Below, piece after piece: positions 11,140 through 18,609 of a stretch of 64,000 nucleotides of DNA (positions are counted from its first letter, which is position 1; each line of letters opens with the position of its first letter). The notes below the pieces were generated by a model. The model ran no database searches. It worked only from the letters and a program-made list of their open reading frames with translations, and had not been told where the DNA came from. Source of the DNA: Colwellia sp. 39_35_sub15_T18 (GTDB lineage Bacteria > Pseudomonadota > Gammaproteobacteria > Enterobacterales > Alteromonadaceae); contig MAAE01000004.1 of the NCBI GenBank assembly GCA_002162675.1, positions 55,352 to 119,351 of the forward strand, in the 5' to 3' direction. The translations under genes and the position numbers were made by a program.

Positions 11140-12740
11140 ACTTGCTCACCTGTAGGCAAAGCGCCCTGATTAGCGTCGTGATCATTAAAAAAGTCCATCA
11201 CCACTTGGCGCTCGTTATAAGCTATTTTTTCTTTACCAATAATGATGTAATCCTCATGTCCCTTGCCTGCTAGCAAGACCACATCTTCTGGCTGTGCTTT
11301 AGCTAAGGTCACTAAAACCGCTTGTTTTCTATTTTCAATAACCGTGGCATCCGCCTTATTTGCTAGACCTGACAGCACATCTTCTATAATGCTCATCGGT
11401 GCTTCTGTACGCGGATTATCACTGGTTACCACCAGACAATCGGCATATTTTTCAGCCGCCTGTGCCATTAATGCTCGCTTACCTTTATCTCTATCGCCAC
11501 CGCAGCCAAAAACAACGTATAACTCGCCATGACAATGTTGGCGACAAGCAATAAGCGCTTTTTTTAAGGCATCAGGCGTGTGGGCATAATCAACGACCGC
11601 GGTTGCTGTGTTGCTGCATTTATTGCTAAGTTTATTGTTGGTAGAAAAACGCTCCATACGCCCAGCAATAGCGTTAACATTGACAACTTGCGCTGCGATT
11701 ACGGTTAGTGGTATAGCCTCTATCAATAAGACACTGATCACAGCCAGTAAGTTATCAATATTAAAATCACCCAATAACGGGCTATGAATGTCAATATCAC
11801 CAAGATGAGTGCTTAGGGTAAAATTGACACCGTGGCTGTGATGGTTAATATTATTAGCCGTCACAAACTGCGCATGTTGGCAAACGTTTTCACTGCGACC
11901 GTACAGCCATAGCTTCTCTGGCGTTGGCCAATGCGCTAGCCAAGCTTGAACTTGCTCATCATCACCATTAAGTACGGCAATTTGTTTCTTATCATGGGTA
12001 AATAACTGTCTTTTAGCGGCAGCATAATCAGCCATAGTACCGTGATAGTCGAGATGATCTCGACTTAAATTAGTAAAGACAGCAATATCAAAAATATCGG
12101 CGCTAACACGTTTTTGCTCAAGAGCGTGGGAAGACACCTCCATGGCAAGATGACTTGCTCCCTGCTCAGCAAAATCATGAAAAAATTGCATTAAGTCAGT
12201 GGCGCTTGGCGTGGTATTGGCAAGTTCGGTCAAGCTGTTTTCATTTAAGTGACTGAGAAAGCCCGCACCGTTCGTGCCTATGATGGCGCAAGAATTTTGA
12301 CACTGGCTTAATACCTGACCCAATAAGTGGCTGGTACTGGTTTTACCGTTAGTGCCGGTAATGCCAATCATGGTCATTTTGGTTTGAGGGGCTTGATAAT
12401 AAGCACTAGCAAGTGCAAACAGCTGAGTGTTTAACTGATAAAAACTCACCACCGCCACTTGTTCATCACCAGCGGCAATAACGCTAACCTTACCATGATC
12501 TGTTTGTTGCTGACATTCACTGATAATTAAACTGGCACCGCTTTCAATAGCGCTAGCAATATATTGGCGGCCGTCTTGGGCTTGACCAATAACCGCGCAA
12601 AAAATATCACCTTGGCTAATAGTACGGCTGTCATTAGACAAATGACCTTGTTGCTCGACAAGCTTTATATGCGCAGGCAAGTTAATACCAATGTCAGCTA
12701 AAACTTGTTTGATAGAGGCGATTAAAGGCTTAGACATCAT
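11136..12740 (-). CDS. murE: UDP-MurNAc-L-Ala-D-Glu--meso-diaminopimelate ligase
   Basis: MurE adds the third stem-peptide residue. The 534-residue protein has LSNDSRTISQGDIFCAV, the ATP loop IGITGTNGKTSTSHLLGQ, SSHALEQKRV and VVDYAHTPDALKKAL. The substrate-specificity box TSDNPRTEAP contains DNPR, the signature of enzymes using meso-diaminopimelate rather than lysine, as expected for a Gram-negative. The start region MMSK overlaps the end of ftsI by 8-11 bp depending on which ATG is used. Confidence 0.97.
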   Translation of the reverse strand: MMSKPLIASIKQVLADIGINLPAHIKLVEQQGHLSNDSRTISQGDIFCAVIGQAQDGRQYIASAIESGASLIISECQQQTDHGKVSVIAAGDEQVAVVSFYQLNTQLFALASAYYQAPQTKMTMIGITGTNGKTSTSHLLGQVLSQCQNSCAIIGTNGAGFLSHLNENSLTELANTTPSATDLMQFFHDFAEQGASHLAMEVSSHALEQKRVSADIFDIAVFTNLSRDHLDYHGTMADYAAAKRQLFTHDKKQIAVLNGDDEQVQAWLAHWPTPEKLWLYGRSENVCQHAQFVTANNINHHSHGVNFTLSTHLGDIDIHSPLLGDFNIDNLLAVISVLLIEAIPLTVIAAQVVNVNAIAGRMERFSTNNKLSNKCSNTATAVVDYAHTPDALKKALIACRQHCHGELYVVFGCGGDRDKGKRALMAQAAEKYADCLVVTSDNPRTEAPMSIIEDVLSGLANKADATVIENRKQAVLVTLAKAQPEDVVLLAGKGHEDYIIIGKEKIAYNERQVVMDFFNDHDANQGALPTGEQV

Positions 12741-14517
12741 TCGCCTCCTGCTTAGCTATTTTTTGCGTACTTTTCGATACTCGAAGCTCACTGTTCGACG
12801 CTAATTTTGCACTTGAGTCAGGGGCAACATTTAATACTCGCAGCGCCCCTTGCATTACTCGTGAAAATACCGGTGCCGCGACTTCACCGCCATGATACAA
12901 GTCGCCGCCAGGATCGTTAATCACCACCACAACGACCACTTTAGGATCGGAAATTGGCGCAACGCCAGCAAATAAACCAACGTAGTCGTTACCATAACCA
13001 CCCGCAACGGCTTTGAAGGAAGTACCGGTTTTACCGCCAACACGATAACCGTCCACTTTCGCTTTTTGTACATGATGATCCACTACCGTTTCAAGCATTT
13101 GCGTAATGGCTAATGAATTTTTCTTAGAAAATACTCGCTCCCCTGCTTTTTTATCACCTTTAATGATAGATAACTCTCGTTTGATACCACCATTGGCTAA
13201 CGTGGCATAAAAACGCGCTAGTTGCATCGGAGTAATGGCCAAGCCATAGCCCCAAGAAAGTGTCGCTAACTCGAACTTTGACCAACGCTGCCGGTCATGC
13301 ATCATGCCAGAGCTTTCACCAATTAAGTCTGTTCCTGTACTATCAGCAAAACCAGCATCAAAAAACTTATCAAGTAAAAAATTCTTCGGCACTGACAGCG
13401 CTAACTTGGTGGTGCCCATATTTGAAGAAGTCACTAAAATATCTTCAATGGAAAGTTTACCGCGATTAATAGGATCATTAACGCGCCTGCCACCTAAACG
13501 CATCCAACCGGGGCTAGTATCTATAACAGTATTCACCTTAGCCGAGCCAAACTCTAACGCCGTTAAAGCCGTTAGAGGCTTCATGGTTGAACCCGGTTCG
13601 TAAATATCGGTGATCGCCCTATTTCTAAAACGATGAATAGCGGTATTACGACGGTTATTTGGGTTATACGATGGGCTATTGGTCATCGCTAGAATTTCAC
13701 CGGTGTGAATATCCGCCACAACGACCGAGCCAGAGGTCGCCTTAAAAGCTTGCACCGCCCCCTTAAGCTCCTTGTAAGCAATGGCCTGAATACGTTGATC
13801 AATAGTTAAGGTGATATCTTGGGCGGCTTGAGCTTCTTTTACCGAAAGTATTTCAATTTTACGGCCTTTAGCATCTTTTCTAAAACGTTTTGCGCCACCT
13901 TTGCCCGTGAGTAGCTGATCATAAACTCGCTCAACCCCTTCAATGCCTTTATCATCAACATTAGTAAAACCAACAACATGGGCGCTAATTTCGCCTGTTG
14001 GGTAAAAGCGTTTAGATTCTTTACGAAGATGAATACCCGGAATTTTCAACTCACGAATATAATTAGCCATGGCGGGAGAGATTTTTCGTTCAAGATAAAC
14101 GAAACGTTTTCTAGGGTTACGTATGACACGCGTCGTTAATTTATTAACATCCTTCCCCAAAACATCGGCCAACGCTTGCCAATGTTCAGTCATCGTCAGG
14201 GCGTTATTGTCCATGATAATTTTAGGATCAGCCCACACTGTTTCAACAGGGACACTAATGGCTAATTCATCACCATTTCTATCAACAATAGAACCTCGTT
14301 GCACCGTATTAGCGGCTGTTCGTAGCGAGCGCATATCACCCTGTTTTTTCAACATATCGGGTTCAATAATTTGAATATAAGCACTACGCGCTAACAGCCC
14401 AGCATAAATCAAGGCAACAATAGCCAACACCACGTAATAACGCCATGCGGTTGTTGTTGGTTGACTGCTGCGATTGCTTGCTTTTTTGCTCACGCTGGTA
14501 CTCACTTTTTTACTCAT
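12730..14517 (-). CDS. ftsI: Septal peptidoglycan transpeptidase FtsI (PBP3)
   Basis: FtsI is the class B penicillin-binding protein that crosslinks septal peptidoglycan with FtsW. The 595-residue protein has one membrane anchor at about residues 26-45, a pedestal domain (RGSIVDRNGDELAISVPVE), and a transpeptidase domain with all three catalytic boxes: S310-T-M-K313, S364-S-N366 and K496-T-G498. It sits 39 bp downstream of ftsL and overlaps murE. Confidence 0.97.
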   Translation of the reverse strand: MSKKVSTSVSKKASNRSSQPTTTAWRYYVVLAIVALIYAGLLARSAYIQIIEPDMLKKQGDMRSLRTAANTVQRGSIVDRNGDELAISVPVETVWADPKIIMDNNALTMTEHWQALADVLGKDVNKLTTRVIRNPRKRFVYLERKISPAMANYIRELKIPGIHLRKESKRFYPTGEISAHVVGFTNVDDKGIEGVERVYDQLLTGKGGAKRFRKDAKGRKIEILSVKEAQAAQDITLTIDQRIQAIAYKELKGAVQAFKATSGSVVVADIHTGEILAMTNSPSYNPNNRRNTAIHRFRNRAITDIYEPGSTMKPLTALTALEFGSAKVNTVIDTSPGWMRLGGRRVNDPINRGKLSIEDILVTSSNMGTTKLALSVPKNFLLDKFFDAGFADSTGTDLIGESSGMMHDRQRWSKFELATLSWGYGLAITPMQLARFYATLANGGIKRELSIIKGDKKAGERVFSKKNSLAITQMLETVVDHHVQKAKVDGYRVGGKTGTSFKAVAGGYGNDYVGLFAGVAPISDPKVVVVVVINDPGGDLYHGGEVAAPVFSRVMQGALRVLNVAPDSSAKLASNSELRVSKSTQKIAKQEANDV

Positions 14518-14556
14518 TTATTTTTATTCTGCTATTACTTTGTTTTTATAGTGCTG

Positions 14557-14886
14557 CTACTTTAAAGTAATAATGACTTCTGAATTAGCATCAGGTCGTT
14601 TCATATTCAGTAGTTTTCTCGCCTTACTTTCTATGGCGCTGTGCTCCGCCAAAGAATTCTGCTCTAACAATAAATTACGCCATTCAATGTCTAACTCGTC
14701 TCGCTCGGTTAACAAAATTTCTAATTCACTGGTAGTTTGCCTATTCAAATGGGTGTAATAAATCACCGAAAATGCTGATAAAACCACCATAGCTAACAAC
14801 AGGTAGCTGACGAAATGACCTACAATATCTTGCCAAATATCGACGGGTAGCACATTTTTTCGTGGTGAAACTTGTTGCCTTGGCAT
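14557..14886 (-). CDS. ftsL: Cell division protein FtsL
   Basis: FtsL is the small bitopic protein of the FtsQLB activator complex. It has about 109 residues: a basic cytoplasmic N-terminus (MPRQQVSPRKNVLPVDI), one membrane segment at about residues 24-45, and a periplasmic coiled coil (RQTTSELEILLTERDELDI). The start may be ATG 14886 or GTG 14889, the latter sharing a base with the rsmH stop (GTAGTGATG). Identification rests on topology, size and position between rsmH and ftsI, as usual for this fast-evolving family. Confidence 0.92.
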   Translation of the reverse strand: MPRQQVSPRKNVLPVDIWQDIVGHFVSYLLLAMVVLSAFSVIYYTHLNRQTTSELEILLTERDELDIEWRNLLLEQNSLAEHSAIESKARKLLNMKRPDANSEVIITLK

Positions 14887-14888
14887 CA

Positions 14889-15839
14889 CTAATCAGCAAT
14901 TTTTTCTAAACGCTGTGCTATACGTAGCACTGAGCTACGTGAACGAACATTTATCTCTACTTCAGTTTTGCTCGGTTTTAATTTACGACCAATTAATTGT
15001 AATTTTTTGCCCTTATTCAATTCAGCTTCACTGATAGGTAACCCGCGCGGTACTTGCTTACCTTGTGAATGCTTTCTCATAAATTGTTTTACTAATCTAT
15101 CTTCTAATGAATGAAAACTAATAACGACTAACCGCCCGCCTTCATTAAGCACATTTAATGACGCTGCTAATGCCTTTTCTATTTGTTCTAATTCACTATT
15201 GATATACATGCGAATGGCTTGGAAACTTCGCGTCGCAGGATGCTTTTTAATTTCTCGTTGTGGCGCCGTGGTTTTGATCAACTTTGCCAACTGGCTGGTA
15301 CGGGTAAACGGCGTTTCTTCTCGGGCATCAACAATGGCGTTAGCAATCCGCCAAGCGTGTTTTTCTTCACCAAAAGTTCTTAGTACCCAAGTAATATCTT
15401 CTACATCGGCAATCGCTAACCACTGAGCTGCAGTTTGTCCGCGAGTGGTATCCATGCGCATGTCTAACGGGCCATCCTTCATAAAGCTAAAGCCACGCTC
15501 TGCTTCATCAAGTTGCGGGGAAGAAACACCTAAGTCCAGCAATATGCCATCAACTTTGTCAGTTAACTGATGCTGCTCGGCAATATCTGCTAAATGTGCA
15601 AAACCTTGATGTTCGATATGAAAACGCTCGTCGCCTTTAAATTTTTCTGCCGCCGCAATAGCACTTGGATCGCGATCAATAGCAAGTAATCGTCCCTGTT
15701 TTGACAACTGAGATAAAATTAATGACGAGTGGCCACCACGACCAAAAGTGCAGTCGATATAGCAACCATCTGGGTTGATGTTTAAACCATCAACCGCCTC
15801 GGCCAATAAAACAGAAATGTGTGTTTTATCTACTTCCAT
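14889..15839 (-). CDS. rsmH: 16S rRNA (cytosine-1402-N4)-methyltransferase RsmH
   Basis: RsmH (MraW) methylates N4 of C1402 in 16S rRNA near the P site. The 316-residue protein starts [15 protein letters not shown] and contains the SAM loop [41 protein letters not shown] and the C-terminal [15 protein letters not shown], all family hallmarks. It is the second gene of the dcw cluster, 104 bp after mraZ. That gap holds a short 11-bp tandem repeat (TTTATATTCTG, two full copies and a partial one, at about 15863-15895). Confidence 0.97.
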   Translation of the reverse strand: MEVDKTHISVLLAEAVDGLNINPDGCYIDCTFGRGGHSSLILSQLSKQGRLLAIDRDPSAIAAAEKFKGDERFHIEHQGFAHLADIAEQHQLTDKVDGILLDLGVSSPQLDEAERGFSFMKDGPLDMRMDTTRGQTAAQWLAIADVEDITWVLRTFGEEKHAWRIANAIVDAREETPFTRTSQLAKLIKTTAPQREIKKHPATRSFQAIRMYINSELEQIEKALAASLNVLNEGGRLVVISFHSLEDRLVKQFMRKHSQGKQVPRGLPISEAELNKGKKLQLIGRKLKPSKTEVEINVRSRSSVLRIAQRLEKIAD

Positions 15840-15943
15840 ATTGTTATTTTTATTGCCTTTTTATTTATATTCTGTTTATATTCTGTTTATATTTTTGTTT
15901 TAAAGATGTCTGTTGCGAATACTGTTTTTCAAAAATAAGCCCT

Positions 15944-16402
15944 TTATAGCGATAGATCTAATAAACGCTCTGTTAATTCAATTTCGCCTGATTGAATTTT
16001 GCTAATGCCTTGTTGCATTTGAGCCTGCCATGCTGACTCACTCCAAATTTCAAATTTTTTCAACTGACCCACTAGCATAATCGATTTTTCTAACGCGGCA
16101 TGCTGTCTTAATGGGCCATTAATCAATAAGCGACCATTTTTATCCATGTCGCAATCGGTAGCATTACCGAGTAAAACTTGTTGTAATAAACGCTCTTGTG
16201 GATTCATACTTGATAAGTTACAAAGTTTCAGCTCAATCTCTTCCCATTCAGGCAAGGGATACAACAATAAACACGGGTGTTGAATATCCACCGTGCAAAT
16301 CATTTTTCCTTGGCAATCAGTCAATAGCTCCTCACGATACTTTGTCGGTACCGTGATTCTATTTTTGCTATCAAGTGTGATTGCGCTAGCGCCTCTAAAC
16401 AT
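15944..16402 (-). CDS. mraZ: Transcriptional regulator MraZ
   Basis: MraZ is a ring-forming DNA-binding protein that represses its own dcw promoter. The 152-residue length is standard. Two SpoVT/AbrB-type half domains are visible: MFRGASAITLDSKNRITVPT at the N-terminus and a second one around NATDCDMDKNGRLLINGP. It is the first gene of the cluster, and its promoter region carries three 10-bp-spaced direct repeats of the type MraZ binds (separate entry). Confidence 0.97.
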   Translation of the reverse strand: MFRGASAITLDSKNRITVPTKYREELLTDCQGKMICTVDIQHPCLLLYPLPEWEEIELKLCNLSSMNPQERLLQQVLLGNATDCDMDKNGRLLINGPLRQHAALEKSIMLVGQLKKFEIWSESAWQAQMQQGISKIQSGEIELTERLLDLSL

Positions 16403-16468
16403 GTTTTTACATTGACCTTATTAGCTTATTTTTTGTTGCTTATTTTGCTGCTGCTTTTGTTACTTCTC

Positions 16469-16525
16469 TTATTACTTTTTTTATTAGGTAACGTCAAGAT
16501 CCACAATTACCCACTTTTTACCACA
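16469..16525 (-). promoter_or_regulatory. mra promoter with three MraZ boxes
   Basis: On the plus strand CCAC occurs at 16501, 16511 and 16521, an exact 10-bp period. On the minus strand this reads TGGT, TGGG, TGGA with 6-base spacers, the known layout of MraZ operators (TGGGN repeats). Just downstream on the minus strand is TTGACG (16492-16497), 17 bp, then TAATAA (16469-16474), a plausible sigma-70 promoter. The boxes abut the -35 element, consistent with autorepression; about 65 nt of leader separates the -10 from the mraZ ATG. Confidence 0.75.
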
Positions 16526-16702
16526 TTGATGTAGTTTAGTGACTAAAGCAAACTTATGTCAAGCAAAGAATCGGGAAAATGAACGATATCAGTACTGGTC
16601 AAAACACCAGTAAAAATAGGGGCTGAACAAAGAATTGTAGGAAGTAGATGAATTTGTGGACTTTTGTGGATCGTCATCCCAAAAAGTGACTGAAAATAGC
16701 TT

Positions 16703-16739
16703 AAAATAGAACAAAAAATATTTATTTTTGTTCTATTTT
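16703..16739. terminator. AT-rich perfect 15-bp inverted repeat between divergent genes
   Basis: Arms AAAATAGAACAAAAA (16703-16717) and its exact complement (16725-16739) flank a 7-base loop. With A-runs on one side and T-runs on the other it could act as a terminator in either direction. Neither neighbouring gene ends here: mraZ and the sigma factor gene both point away from it. It may be the terminator of a lost gene or may insulate the two promoters. The 16403-16841 gap otherwise holds the mra promoter, a small inverted repeat TACTGGT/ACCAGTA (16593-16612) and the sigma-gene promoter. Confidence 0.5.
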
Positions 16740-16793
16740 GATACCTTAATGACTCACACCAGTTTTTCTTTACTTAGGTTGCCCGATCACCCC

Positions 16794-16834
16794 TTGCATC
16801 TCTCTCTAACAAAAGTATAATGCAAATCATTCTT
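16794..16834 (+). promoter_or_regulatory. Fur-box promoter of the first FecI-type sigma gene
   Basis: TTGCAT (16794-16799), a 16-bp spacer and TATAAT (16816-16821) form a sigma-70 promoter. The 19 bases starting at the -10, TATAATGCAAATCATTCTT, match the Fur consensus GATAATGATAATCATTATC at 14 of 19 positions, so iron-loaded Fur would occlude the promoter. The same layout recurs at 21132-21172. The implied transcription start near 16828 gives a leader of about 29 nt to ATG 16857. Confidence 0.75.
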
Positions 16835-16856
16835 ATTTAGCATGTGGCGTGGGTAC

Positions 16857-17381
16857 ATGGAAGCAGCTTTAGCAACTGTAGATACTCGTAATATCAATAC
16901 TTTTTATCAAAACCATCACTCTTGGTTATACCAATTATTTAATCGTAAACTCAGTAATCATGCCGATGCTGCCGATCTGGCACATGATGCTTTCATACGT
17001 TTAATAACAAAGCCTAAATTTTTTGATAGCAACTCAGGTGCCCGTGCTTATTTAAGCCACGTGGCTAGAGGTATGTGTACTGATTTATGGCGCAGACAAC
17101 AAATAGAGCATGCTTTTTATGAAGCCTTAGCCGAATGCAAACACGAAGACGAGCAATCACCCGAATATCAGCACAATATAATTCAAGCCCTAGTGCAAGT
17201 TGACAATATGTTAGCCAAGTTACCTGAAAAAGTAGCTCGTGCTTTTTGGTTATCGCAACTGGAGGGTAAACGTTATAAAGACATTGCCCTTGAATTAGAG
17301 GTGTCTGAACGCATGGTTAAAAAATATATGGCGCAAGCCATGTTAAAAATGGCCATTTTAGCGGCCAGAAACGCGGAATAA
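16857..17381 (+). CDS. FecI-type ECF sigma factor (set 1)
   Basis: This is an iron-starvation ECF sigma factor expected to direct transcription of the adjacent receptor gene. It has about 174 residues from ATG 16857; an earlier ATG at 16842 would leave only about 14 nt of leader. Region 2 shows HADAADLAHDAFIRLI and AYLSHVARGMCTDLWRRQQIE; region 4 shows LEGKRYKDIALELEVSERM. It is followed after 11 bp by a FecR gene and then by an STN receptor, the FecI-FecR-FecA arrangement. Its paralogue at 21197 shares clear sequence similarity (RRQQxExAxxxxLA). Confidence 0.92.
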   Translation: MEAALATVDTRNINTFYQNHHSWLYQLFNRKLSNHADAADLAHDAFIRLITKPKFFDSNSGARAYLSHVARGMCTDLWRRQQIEHAFYEALAECKHEDEQSPEYQHNIIQALVQVDNMLAKLPEKVARAFWLSQLEGKRYKDIALELEVSERMVKKYMAQAMLKMAILAARNAE

Positions 17382-17392
17382 TATACTAAGCT

Positions 17393-18427
17393 ATGATGAC
17401 TGCTATCTCTGTCAACAACAAAGTTGATCACCAGCGTTTACAGCAAGCCGCACAATGGTTTGCTTTATTTGCTGATGGCGAAATCAACAACCAAGAACAA
17501 CGTGATTTTAAATTATGGCTGCAATCAAAAAACAATCAGCAAGCTTGGCATTTTGTTGACGGAGTAAGTCAGCAATTTGCCAACATTCGCCACAGCGAAC
17601 ACCACAACGTCGCACTTAATGCCTTAGGCAGCCCAGAACAAGCCAGACTATCGCGCCGCAATAGTTTAAAACTATTATCCCTATTGCCACTCAGTGCTTT
17701 GGTCACTTGGGCAGGTTACCAACATACACCGTTTGGATCGGCTTTACAGGCTTCGTTTGCGGGTTATGTTAATGACTATGCTACCGATATTGGACAAATT
17801 GACCATATTAACTTGGCCGATAACAGCCAAATTAGCCTAAATACCGCCAGTGCCATTAATGTTCATTACCATAACCAATTACGTTTAATTGACTTAGTTC
17901 GCGGTGAAATATTAGTAGATACCGCCAAAGATCGACGTGACTTTGAAGTAAACACCTCAGTTGCCCGTTTACGTGCTTTAGGTACTCGTTTTAGCGTACG
18001 CCAGTTTAATGACAATAAGGTTCAGTTAAGTGTTTTCGACGGTCGAGTGGCTATTTATAGAGTAAAAAACGAGCAAGAGCATATTCCGACACCACACTTA
18101 ATTTCAACGCAGTACATAGTTGAAGCGGGCGAACAAGTCATAATCAGCAATGAAAACATTCAAACTTTAGCGCCAGCCAACACTAAACAAATTAGTTGGC
18201 AACAAGGGTTATTATTCGCAGAAGAGATTACTTTGGCTAAATTCATTGAACAGCTTGGTCGTTACCGAACAGGTTATTTAAACGTGTCACCTGAAATAGC
18301 CCAACTACGCATTATGGGATCCTTCCCGATTAACGATACCGATAAAATCTTGGCAATGCTCAGCAACAGCTTGCCGATAAAAGTAAATAAAATATTGCCA
18401 TGGTGGGTCACTCTTGAGCCTAAATAA
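17393..18427 (+). CDS. FecR-type anti-sigma / signal transducer (set 1)
   Basis: FecR proteins span the inner membrane, hold the cognate sigma factor, and receive the signal from the receptor's STN domain. The 344-residue protein has the N-terminal DUF4880-like helix region (AAQWFALFADGEINNQEQRDF), a membrane segment at about residues 100-118 (LKLLSLLPLSALVTWAG), and the periplasmic FecR domain (LADNSQISLNTASAI, LVRGEILVDTAKDRRDF, LGTRFSVRQF). A C-terminal secretin/STN-like segment ends the protein. The last codons CCT AAA TAA are the first unit of a five-copy 9-bp repeat. Confidence 0.92.
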   Translation: MMTAISVNNKVDHQRLQQAAQWFALFADGEINNQEQRDFKLWLQSKNNQQAWHFVDGVSQQFANIRHSEHHNVALNALGSPEQARLSRRNSLKLLSLLPLSALVTWAGYQHTPFGSALQASFAGYVNDYATDIGQIDHINLADNSQISLNTASAINVHYHNQLRLIDLVRGEILVDTAKDRRDFEVNTSVARLRALGTRFSVRQFNDNKVQLSVFDGRVAIYRVKNEQEHIPTPHLISTQYIVEAGEQVIISNENIQTLAPANTKQISWQQGLLFAEEITLAKFIEQLGRYRTGYLNVSPEIAQLRIMGSFPINDTDKILAMLSNSLPIKVNKILPWWVTLEPK

Positions 18428-18463
18428 CCTAAATAACCTAAATAACCTAAATAACCTAAATAA
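18419..18463. repeat. Five tandem copies of CCTAAATAA at the fecR 3' end
   Basis: The 9-mer CCTAAATAA repeats five times without interruption, starting with the last two sense codons and stop of the FecR gene. Because the unit is 9 bp, each copy reads Pro-Lys-stop in the same frame, so changes in copy number cannot alter the protein. It looks like slippage expansion of the gene end. A related 8-mer array lies at 48686-48717. Confidence 0.9.
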
Positions 18464-18543
18464 CCATGAGCCTAAAACAACCCTAAGTAACCTGCTATTG
18501 AAAAAATAATTAAAAAACAGGTTCCCTTTTTTGAGTGCTGATT

Positions 18544-18556
18544 CGATTCCTTAGTA
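18544..18556 (+). promoter_or_regulatory. Shared 13-mer upstream of STN receptor 1 (candidate ECF promoter element)
   Basis: CGATTCCTTAGTA lies 53 bp upstream of the receptor start at 18610. CGATTCCTAAGTA lies 40 bp upstream of the second receptor start at 22884. I did not see the motif upstream of the third, non-STN receptor or of the sigma genes. This distribution fits a promoter element read by the paralogous FecI-type sigma factors. No firm -35 partner is recognisable by eye. Confidence 0.45.
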
Positions 18557-18609
18557 ATTAAAGAAAATCAAAAAACTTAAACATAACCTAAACAAAGGGA
18601 TCAACAATT

